Assembly: GCA_017434685.1 (NCBI GenBank)
Contig: JAFREV010000161.1
Location: 1-5,264 of the forward strand
Direction of reading: 5' to 3'
From: Mogibacterium sp.
GTDB lineage: Bacteria; Bacillota; Clostridia; Peptostreptococcales; Anaerovoracaceae
Length of the DNA stretch: 5,264 nucleotides
The notes beneath the pieces were generated by a model. It worked only from the letters and a program-made list of their open reading frames with translations, did not search any database and had not been told where the DNA came from. Position numbers and translations under genes: made by a program. This document shows positions 1-4,680 of the stretch, in pieces. Every line of letters starts with the position of its first letter. Within the stretch, counting starts at the first letter, position 1.

Positions 1-226
1 AAAACTGTGCATAGAAAGTAGCTACACCATAAATCTTTTCGATAGGAATACCCGTCTCATCTGCGATAATCTTCTGTACCTGGTAAGGAAGATATCCGTA
101 GATTTCCTGTGCCTCCTGCATGATAGGCATCAGGGCTCCCTTTTGGCCTTTGTACTTGGCGATTACTTCAAGCAGCTTGGCTTCCTGATCTTTTGTCCCG
201 TTGAAAGGAACATTTGATACTTTCAT
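1..226 (-). CDS. nuoE: NuoE/HydC/HndA-family [2Fe-2S] subunit, N-terminal part (cut by window edge)
   Basis: The first 75 residues are visible, beginning MKVSNVPFNGTKDQEAKLLE and ending in YGVATFYAQF. The helical N-terminal part (roughly residues 12-75), with the pattern LMPIMQEAQEIYGYLP followed by IPIEKIYGVATFY, is typical of the thioredoxin-like [2Fe-2S] family that includes NuoE, HydC of bifurcating hydrogenases and HndA. The four cluster-binding cysteines of the family come later and lie outside the window. Known for the family: the subunit passes electrons between the NADH/flavin subunit and the rest of a cytoplasmic complex. In Clostridia this is usually an NAD(P)H-linked [FeFe]-hydrogenase or a related oxidoreductase rather than respiratory complex I. 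The ATG at 224-226 is fixed by an AAGGAGG at 236-242, nine bases upstream. Partner genes would lie beyond the left edge, so hydrogenase versus other oxidoreductase cannot be decided; the symbol denotes the family only. Confidence 0.9.
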   Translation of the reverse strand, partial: MKVSNVPFNGTKDQEAKLLEVIAKYKGQKGALMPIMQEAQEIYGYLPYQVQKIIADETGIPIEKIYGVATFYAQF

Positions 227-270
227 CAGCTCGTGCCTCCTTAAAATAGTTCATCTACAAAAACTGCTTT

Positions 271-286
271 TGGGTATAGTTACCCA
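271..286. repeat. Perfect 6-bp inverted repeat in the 5' leader of the NuoE-like gene
   Basis: TGGGTA-tagt-TACCCA is a perfect inverted repeat with a four-base centre. It sits between the predicted transcription start (near 305) and the ribosome binding site (236-242) of the minus-strand gene. It could be an operator half-site pair or a small leader hairpin. No U-tract follows, so it is not a terminator. I do not recognise it as the site of a specific regulator. Confidence 0.35.
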
Positions 287-311
287 TAGTTGCGTCAATT
301 TTACCTTATGG

Positions 312-341
312 AATATAGCCTCGGCAACGAAAATTTGTTAA
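312..341 (-). promoter_or_regulatory. Sigma-A-type promoter of the NuoE-like gene
   Basis: Read on the minus strand, TTAACA (336-341, five of six bases match TTGACA) is followed after 18 bases by TATATT (312-317, five of six match TATAAT). Transcription would start near 305, giving a leader of about 80 bases before the ATG at 226. The orientation and distance suit the gene. The -35 box is embedded in a Rex-like palindrome listed separately, which suggests repression by promoter occlusion. This is prediction from consensus only. Confidence 0.55.
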
Positions 342-352
342 AACTTTATCTA
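335..352. promoter_or_regulatory. Candidate Rex (redox-sensing repressor) operator
   Basis: On the minus strand the site reads TAGATAA-AGTT-TTAACAA. Against the clostridial Rex consensus TTGTTAANNNNTTAACAA, the second half-site is perfect (7/7) and the first matches 5/7, with the correct four-base spacer. It overlaps the -35 box of the NuoE-like gene. Rex is known to sense the NADH/NAD+ ratio and to repress fermentative and hydrogenase genes in Bacillota, so target and function agree. A weaker TTGTTA-containing site lies at 383-400. No Rex gene is in the window. Confidence 0.5.
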
Positions 353-421
353 GCACCCTCAAAAATACAATTCCGAACATAATTGTTATCTTCTTTCCTA
401 TCAATCAGGTTCGCAATTATA

Positions 422-430
422 TGTTATACT
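422..430 (+). promoter_or_regulatory. Extended -10 promoter element of the S66 peptidase gene
   Basis: TGTTATACT contains TATACT (425-430) preceded by a TGn extension (422-424), placing the start of transcription about 22 bases before the ATG at 459. No good -35 box is found 16-18 bases upstream, which is common for extended -10 promoters. A 6-bp inverted repeat, ACAATT (367-372) and AATTGT (381-386), lies upstream and could be a regulator site. Confidence 0.45.
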
Positions 431-458
431 GTATTAACTTTGAATTGGAGGTAGACTA

Positions 459-1478
459 ATGATTTATCCGAAGTTCCCTAAATCGGGCGACATCATAGGA
501 ATCTGTGCACCGAGCGCAGGTGTCGGAAACAAACTTGAATATTTCGATCTCTCAGAGGAAAGTTTGAGAAATCGTGGATATGAAATAAAGGAAACTGCAA
601 GCGTTAGAAGCGATGACTACCCTTCCGCTCCTGCAGAAGTTCGCGGTGCTGAGTTTAATGAGCTCTTTGCTGATGAATCTGTGTCTATGGTCATGAGCGC
701 CACGGGCGGAGATTATAACGTAGAAATGCTCCCGTACATAGATCAGGAACTCGTACGTGCAAATCCTAAATGGTTTGCCGGCTATTCAGACCCTACTTCT
801 ATCGAGATGCTCCTGACCACCAAGCTCGATATAGCCACCATCTACGGTTGCAACGCGGGCGCATGGGACTGGAGACCTCTCCATGAATTCCAGGAAAACT
901 CTCTGAATATTATTTCAGGAAACATCGCAGAACAACATTCGTATGACTTCTACGCAGGAAAAGGCTTTGATGATGAAGACGGAGATTACAAGATGGAGAC
1001 TCCGGTCGAGTGGACACTTTTCGTTCCTTTCGAAGGAGAACTCTGTGAATCATACGGCCTGGATGCGACAGGACGGCTAATCGGCGGTTGCATAGACGTG
1101 CTCGATTGGATAATCGGAACTCCTTATGAGGACCTTCAGGGTTTTGCCGAAAGGTATAAAGACGATGGGCTCATCTGGTTCTTCGATCCGTTTGAGATTT
1201 CCCCTTTGATTCTACAGTATTCTATGAACAGAATGAAGATGATGGGACTCTTCGATCACGCTCAAGCGGTGGTTTTCGGACGCGTGGTGTTCCCGGGCGA
1301 ACATACAGATGAGGAATATGTGTCTCAGCTCAATCGTGTATTCAGAGATACAAATGTCCCAATCATATGGGGAGCGGACATCGGCCATACCAAACCATCG
1401 ATGACACTCATCAACGGCGCCATGGGGCATCTGATTTATGATAACGGTAAAGCTACCCTATCCATGGAGCTTCTTTAA
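459..1478 (+). CDS. S66-family serine peptidase (LD-carboxypeptidase/MccF-like)
   Basis: This complete 339-residue protein has the usual family length and no signal peptide or membrane segment, so it should act in the cytoplasm. The N-terminus (FPKSGDIIGICAPSAGV) is the standard S66 opening. PKWFAGYSDPTSIEMLLTT holds the nucleophile elbow with Ser110, and GADIGHTKPSMTLINGA holds the catalytic His310. RLIGGCIDVLDWIIGTPY precedes the acidic segment, which reads IWFFDPFE. From memory of clostridial homologues with IWYLE at this place, the usual Glu would be Asp243, with Glu246 close by. Known roles in the family are cleavage of the L,D bond of murein tetrapeptides during wall recycling (LdcA) and hydrolysis of microcin C-type peptidyl nucleotides for self-immunity (MccF); the sequence alone does not separate them. 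GGAGGT at 447-452, six bases before the ATG, sets the start. It appears monocistronic, since a repeat array follows at once. Confidence 0.92.
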   Translation: MIYPKFPKSGDIIGICAPSAGVGNKLEYFDLSEESLRNRGYEIKETASVRSDDYPSAPAEVRGAEFNELFADESVSMVMSATGGDYNVEMLPYIDQELVRANPKWFAGYSDPTSIEMLLTTKLDIATIYGCNAGAWDWRPLHEFQENSLNIISGNIAEQHSYDFYAGKGFDDEDGDYKMETPVEWTLFVPFEGELCESYGLDATGRLIGGCIDVLDWIIGTPYEDLQGFAERYKDDGLIWFFDPFEISPLILQYSMNRMKMMGLFDHAQAVVFGRVVFPGEHTDEEYVSQLNRVFRDTNVPIIWGADIGHTKPSMTLINGAMGHLIYDNGKATLSMELL

Positions 1479-1493
1479 AAAGCATTAGTGAGA

Positions 1494-1730
1494 TTGGGGG
1501 TATTTTTATACAACACACGCATCCAAGTACCCCCAAATCATCTTAATGGTGAATACGGGGGGTACTCCTTATTGCAAAATGAGCATCCAAGTACCCCCAA
1601 TTCATCTTAATGGTGAATAAGGGGGTACTCCTTATTGCAAAATGAGCACCCAAGTACCCCCAAATCATCTTAATGGTGAATACGGGGGTGCTCCTTATTG
1701 CAAAATGAGCGTCCAAGTACCCCCAAATCA
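1494..1730. repeat. 63/64-bp tandem repeat array with alternating hairpin arms
   Basis: Four copies of a motif around CCAAGTACCCCCAAATCA start near 1519, 1583, 1646 and 1709, giving periods of 64, 63 and 63 bases. The last copy is cut short. Each unit also carries GGGGGTACT (1558-1566, 1621-1629, and the variant GGGGGTGCT at 1684-1692), the reverse complement of AGTACCCCC (1526-1534, 1590-1598, 1653-1661, 1716-1724). An extra TTGGGGGTA at 1494-1502 opens the array. Arms therefore alternate in orientation, and each can pair with its left or right neighbour across a loop of 22 to about 25 bases. The extra base in the first period is a sixth G in one run (1557-1562). The array begins 15 bases after the peptidase stop codon. 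Its function is unknown; transcript 3'-end protection, a MITE/REP-like element or a transposase target are all possible. Confidence 0.9.
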
Positions 1731-1733
1731 ATT

Positions 1734-1758
1734 AAAAGGTGGATTTGGAACCACTTTT
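1734..1758 (-). terminator. Hairpin, possible weak terminator behind the small hydrophobic ORF
   Basis: AAAAGGTGG (1734-1742) and CCACTTTT (1751-1758) pair over eight bases with one bulged G and an eight-base loop. On the minus strand it starts just after the TGA at 1760 of the 15-codon reading frame, and it ends in CCTTTTAATT, so it could end that transcript. Because A and T runs flank both sides it could also work for plus-strand transcripts leaving the repeat array. The stem is short and mostly A-T, hence low confidence. Confidence 0.35.
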
Positions 1759-1759
1759 G

Positions 1760-1807
1760 TCAAACAAATGTAAAAAAGCATATCATAATCAGCAATGAAA
1801 ACCACAT
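1760..1807 (-). CDS. Possible 15-residue hydrophobic peptide gene
   Basis: On the minus strand an AAGGAGG (1813-1819) lies five bases before an ATG (1805-1807) that opens MWFSLLIMICFFTFV, ended by TGA at 1760-1762. The peptide is almost wholly hydrophobic, long enough to insert in or nearly span a membrane. A hairpin with T-rich ends follows immediately. A strong ribosome binding site, hydrophobic micro-peptide and hairpin are the layout of small membrane peptides, including type I toxins and leader peptides. I recognise no family, see no convincing promoter upstream (1828-1869) and no charged C-terminus such as Fst/TxpA-type toxins usually have. A chance reading frame next to a purine-rich stretch remains quite possible. 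Confidence 0.3.
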   Translation of the reverse strand: MWFSLLIMICFFTFV

Positions 1808-1869
1808 TTCTCCCTCCTTTCTGTCAAGTGCAGTTAAGTCTGAAATCAACAGTGTGTTGTTTTCCATGA

Positions 1870-2067
1870 ATGCCTGACTCGAATTTTCTTGTTTTTGCGT
1901 CTTTTCTCACGTATTTCACAGCTGTGGTCAACTTCCACGTTCCTTGCGAAGAACTCGATAAGAAGCGAAAGCTTGTTGCGCCAAGGGTTCTTGGCATTGA
2001 CGAAAGCCATATAGGCCATAAGATGCGAGGAGTGTTTACCGATATCGAGGGCGGTCCTTCTCCTTGA
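1870..2067 (+). pseudogene. ISL3-type transposase fragment
   Basis: The 65-codon reading frame contains VNFHVPCEELDKKRKLVAPRV followed by LGIDESHIGHKMRGVFTDIEGG. This is the junction of the N-terminal DNA-binding region and the DDE domain of ISL3-family transposases, where APRVLGIDExHxGxxMRxVFxD is characteristic; Asp44 would be the first catalytic acid. Full-length members have roughly 400 residues or more. Here only about 50 residues are recognisable, roughly from residue 15 to 62. The frame then ends in PSP and a stop, and no continuation is seen in the other plus-strand frames. The ATG at 1870 has no ribosome binding site, and the first 14 residues do not look like transposase, so the left border is uncertain. 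It is a dead remnant and shows that an insertion sequence once occupied this interval. Confidence 0.65.
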
Positions 2068-2240
2068 GGACTAGACCCATTTCTTTTCTGGTACTCTTGT
2101 CCTGGCGGAAGGAGTCATTCTCTATTTTTTTATTCTTTTTTCCGCTCCTGAGCGGGCCCGTCCTGGGTGGGGTGTAAAAGCGCGTGCACTTACTTCTTCA
2201 AAAACTCCACAATTTCTTTACACTATCTCAAAAAGAGGAG
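2068..2240. other. Gene-free spacer with a GTGTAAA inverted repeat
   Basis: I find no convincing coding sequence here. The stretch holds a T-rich run (2123-2141), a short palindrome CCGCTC-ct-GAGCGG (2142-2155), and inverted heptamers GTGTAAA (2172-2178) and TTTACAC (2217-2223) separated by 38 bases. The heptamers resemble the GTGTAAAAG core that I recall from IS256-family termini. Together with the neighbouring transposase fragment they hint at insertion-sequence debris, but the match is short. Confidence 0.35.
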
Positions 2241-2262
2241 AAGGCCGCACGAATGCGGCCTT
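2241..2262 (-). terminator. Intrinsic terminator of the exporter operon
   Basis: AAGGCCGCA and TGCGGCCTT form a perfect 9-bp, GC-rich stem around a CGAA (plus strand) or TTCG (minus strand) tetraloop. On the minus strand TTCG is an exceptionally stable loop, and CTCCTCTTTTTGAG follows, giving a somewhat delayed U-run. It lies 63 bases after the stop codon of the 770-residue gene. Only TTTAGGATTT follows on the plus strand, so termination in that direction would be weaker. Confidence 0.8.
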
Positions 2263-2325
2263 TAGGATTTATCAGCACAGATTCCAGAAGGGACCTGAGT
2301 TGATGTCACTTGTTTTGATGCATCT

Positions 2326-4638
2326 CTACTGCGCTTTTACTGCTCCGGACTTGAAGATTATCTTGCTTTCTCCCTTCATGTCGTCTGCTTTACCGCCGAT
2401 GAAGTCCGCCTTTGCGGATGCATCGGAAAGCGCATTGAGGCGTGCGATCATATTATCTATATCCATCTCGCTGAGGCTTGATACAAGTTTCTGTATGCCG
2501 TCTCTGTTGAATGCATACATTCCGTCATAGAGAGTCTCTGCTCCGCCCGCGAGTTTTGCGGTTCCTTTTTTGAACTCGGCTGTTCCGTCTGCAAGCTGTC
2601 CGGCTCCGCTGCTTAGTTTATCGGCGCCTGCCTGCAATTTGCCTGCTCCGTCTTTAAGATTGGAAGCGCCTGAATTAAGATCCGATGCTCCCTTTTTCAG
2701 TGCAGCAGCCCCGTCATCGAGGTCCTTTGCACCGGCTTTGAGCTTTGCAGCTCCGTCATTTGCATCGGACGCTCCTTTGGCCAGAGCCTTCGCTCCGTCA
2801 TCAGCATCGGATGCTCCCTGTGCAAGAGCCTTTGCTCCGCCATCGGCATCGGATGCTCCCTGTGCAAGAGCCTTTGCTCCGTTGTCGAGGTCGGCAGCTC
2901 CTGTCTGCACGCCGATAATTCCTTCTTTGAGTGCCGGAAGCTTGGATCCGAGCTGATCGAGTCCTCCCGAAACCTGCTGCTCTCCCGCATAAGCGCTGTC
3001 AACGCCGCCTACATATCCTTTTACAGCTGCAGTATAATCATTCGGCATCGGAAGCTGATCTCTGAGTCCTTTGAGCTTGGCTTTGGTTGCTTCGTCCGTC
3101 TCAGCCTTTATCATCGCATCCATTGCGGCTGCATATTTCTCCATCCCTGCCTGATATGCATCGCTTGCTCCTACGATTGCGCTCCCGTTTGAGCCTTTGG
3201 AGCTCAGCGACTGAAGTCCTGCATCCAGGTTTGTCATCCCGGCTTTAATCTGGCCGTATCCTTCCTCAAGAGCTGTAGCTCCTTCCGCCAATGCGTCCGT
3301 GCCGGCTTTCAGCTGTCCGCTTCCCTCGGCGAGATTTGCGCTGCCTTCTTTTAGAGCACCCGTACCCTCTGAAAGCGATGCGCTTCCATCCTTGAGCTGC
3401 GAGGTTCCGGTTGAAAGGGCCGCGCTTCCTTCCTTAAGCTGCGAAGTTCCGTCAGCAAGGTCGGAACTCCCGCTCTTAAGAGCTCCCGTTCCGTCCTTCA
3501 GGCTCTTTGTTCCTGCAAGCGCCTTTTGGGTTCCCTGCGCAAGCTGCACCGATCCGTCCGAAAGAGACTTTGCTCCGCTGCTCAGCTCTGCACTTCCGCT
3601 GCTGAGGCTTCCGGCACCGGCCTTAAGCTCCCCTGCTTTGCTGTCAAGCGTGGCAGCTCCGTCCGCAAGTTCCGATGCTCCGCTTACCAGCTGATTTGAT
3701 GCGCTGCTGAGCTGATTCATGGCTCCTTTGAGCTCGCTCACTTTATCCTGCAAAGATCCCGTATCCGAGAGATCCATGTCTGCGAACATTCCGCTGAGAG
3801 CAACTGTATATGTTCCGTCGATTTCGAATTTATCCGTATACGCTTTAATGCTGACGCTCTCCGGTATGTCGAGAGCGGATATATCTGTGTTGAGATTGCT
3901 CTTCAGGTTAGGAAAAGCTATTCCGAGGCAAACGCATTTGCTGCCGTCGTCTATCACTTTACCGCCTTCCACTTCGATGTCCGTGAAGTGTTCATCATCC
4001 AGAAGCACTCCGCTCGCCATGGTAAAAGGCGTCTTGAATGTGTATCCGCCGGACTCGACACTGTCATTGACCTTGTAGCTGAATCTTATCTCTACATGGC
4101 CTTTCTGCCCCGCTATCTCGGATGCGCTCATCTTCTGACCGTCCAGATAGTATGAGACGTTCACCTTTACGGGAAGCTCTTTGTCCGTATTTCCCTTGTA
4201 CTTGATGTCCGAGCCGCCTGCGTCCCATACGAGCTTGTTTCCGTCCTGTGTGAACGATTTGTCGTTTGCGGTATTCTCTATGTCCTTGAGGCTTGAGACA
4301 TCATTTATCTTATCCTGGGATTTGCCGTTTCTGAGCCACTCTGCGACGGATGTTTTGGTGACGTTTCCGTCCGCGTCCATGGCCACATATGTGGTCTCTT
4401 CCTTGAACATCTCTCCTTCCGAATCGGAGGATGCCAGCAGGTTCGGATATTCTTTTTCAATCGCTTCCTGAGTCTCCGTTCTGGTCTCGGGCTCCTTCTC
4501 GGCAAACGATTCCATCACGTTCAGTCCCCACAGCGCCGTGCCGGAGAGCATGGCAACCGCAAGACATATCGACATGTATCTTCCGGTCCTCTTTCTCTTT
4601 ACGGACTTCTCCGTTTTCTTTCTGTTTCTGTGTTTCAT
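2326..4638 (-). CDS. Membrane-anchored Leu/Gly heptad-repeat protein (YhgE/Pip-type repeats), RND exporter partner
   Basis: This complete 770-residue protein starts with a very basic cytoplasmic tail (residues 1-20) and one hydrophobic segment (about 22-40), so the rest is probably extracellular and anchored by an uncleaved signal. Residues 45-300 form a non-repetitive, beta-rich-looking domain. Residues 314-474 are 23 unbroken heptads of the xxxLxxG type, residues 475-566 are a non-repeat insert, and residues 567-706 are 20 more heptads. The tail (707-770) has no membrane segment. Such heptads are known from the phage infection protein Pip, YhgE and the type VII secretion protein EsaA. They probably form a long helical rod or stalk. 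GAGGAGG at 4646-4652, seven bases upstream, fixes the ATG. The gene follows the transporter by 42 bases, so the two are almost certainly cotranscribed and may form one export complex. The only two cysteines after the membrane segment are close together (Cys235 and Cys237). Function is inferred from context. Confidence 0.88.
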   Translation of the reverse strand: MKHRNRKKTEKSVKRKRTGRYMSICLAVAMLSGTALWGLNVMESFAEKEPETRTETQEAIEKEYPNLLASSDSEGEMFKEETTYVAMDADGNVTKTSVAEWLRNGKSQDKINDVSSLKDIENTANDKSFTQDGNKLVWDAGGSDIKYKGNTDKELPVKVNVSYYLDGQKMSASEIAGQKGHVEIRFSYKVNDSVESGGYTFKTPFTMASGVLLDDEHFTDIEVEGGKVIDDGSKCVCLGIAFPNLKSNLNTDISALDIPESVSIKAYTDKFEIDGTYTVALSGMFADMDLSDTGSLQDKVSELKGAMNQLSSASNQLVSGASELADGAATLDSKAGELKAGAGSLSSGSAELSSGAKSLSDGSVQLAQGTQKALAGTKSLKDGTGALKSGSSDLADGTSQLKEGSAALSTGTSQLKDGSASLSEGTGALKEGSANLAEGSGQLKAGTDALAEGATALEEGYGQIKAGMTNLDAGLQSLSSKGSNGSAIVGASDAYQAGMEKYAAAMDAMIKAETDEATKAKLKGLRDQLPMPNDYTAAVKGYVGGVDSAYAGEQQVSGGLDQLGSKLPALKEGIIGVQTGAADLDNGAKALAQGASDADGGAKALAQGASDADDGAKALAKGASDANDGAAKLKAGAKDLDDGAAALKKGASDLNSGASNLKDGAGKLQAGADKLSSGAGQLADGTAEFKKGTAKLAGGAETLYDGMYAFNRDGIQKLVSSLSEMDIDNMIARLNALSDASAKADFIGGKADDMKGESKIIFKSGAVKAQ
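2521..2940 (-). repeat. Second heptad block (20 heptads, residues 567-706)
   Basis: Twenty consecutive seven-residue units end in Gly with mostly Leu in the fourth place, for example AKDLDDG, AAALKKG, ASNLKDG and AGKLQAG. In the most repetitive part (residues 588-629) every second unit is ASDADGG, ASDADDG or ASDANDG, so the central Leu is replaced by Ala and the true period becomes 14 residues. This departs from the pattern of the first block. Confidence 0.9.
2762..2887 (-). repeat. Three tandem 42-bp units inside the heptad coding region
   Basis: Units 2762-2803, 2804-2845 and 2846-2887 each begin GCATCGGA on the plus strand. The second and third are identical except for a few bases at the right end (CCATCG against TTGTCG). 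They encode the repeated AKALAQGASDAD segment. Because 42 is a multiple of three, gain or loss of units keeps the frame. The near identity points to a recent duplication and makes copy number likely to vary between strains. Confidence 0.9.
3217..3699 (-). repeat. First heptad block (23 heptads, residues 314-474)
   Basis: Twenty-three in-register units run from SNQLVSG to MTNLDAG with only small departures (AATLDSK lacks Gly; TQKALAG and YGQIKAG shift or change Leu). A 14-residue super-period is visible in TSQLKEGSAALSTG followed by TSQLKDGSASLSEG. At DNA level the units are more diverged than the 42-bp copies of the second block, so this block looks older. Confidence 0.9.
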
Positions 4639-4680
4639 TTCCTTTCCTCCTCGATATACCGATACATCATTTCATCTCCG

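Noticed and set aside
271..286. TGGGTA/TACCCA inverted repeat considered as a riboswitch or terminator stem
   Set aside because: The leader is only about 80 bases, the stem is six base pairs, there is no U-run, and no known riboswitch core is visible.
1212..1430. Minus-strand open frame inside the S66 peptidase gene
   Set aside because: It overlaps the conserved His310 region of the peptidase and has a His-rich, unremarkable composition typical of an antisense reading.
1494..1730. CRISPR-like regular repeat array
   Set aside because: The whole 63-bp unit is repeated, including the part between arms, so there are no unique spacers. The unit is also longer than CRISPR repeats and no cas gene is present.
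2142..2155. CCGCTC-ct-GAGCGG palindrome considered as a terminator
   Set aside because: The T-run precedes it on the plus strand and becomes an A-run after it on the minus strand, so neither direction gives a stem followed by U residues.
2050..2170. Open minus-strand frame containing DSFRQDKSTRKEMGLVLKEK
   Set aside because: It has no good start codon with a ribosome binding site, no recognisable family, and overlaps the transposase fragment. Lysine-rich composition simply reflects the T-rich plus strand.
2570..3694. Long plus-strand open frames opposite the heptad-repeat gene
   Set aside because: They are Ala/Pro/Ser-rich readings of the antisense of the repeats. They lack ribosome binding sites and are fully covered by the 770-codon gene, whose family features are clear.
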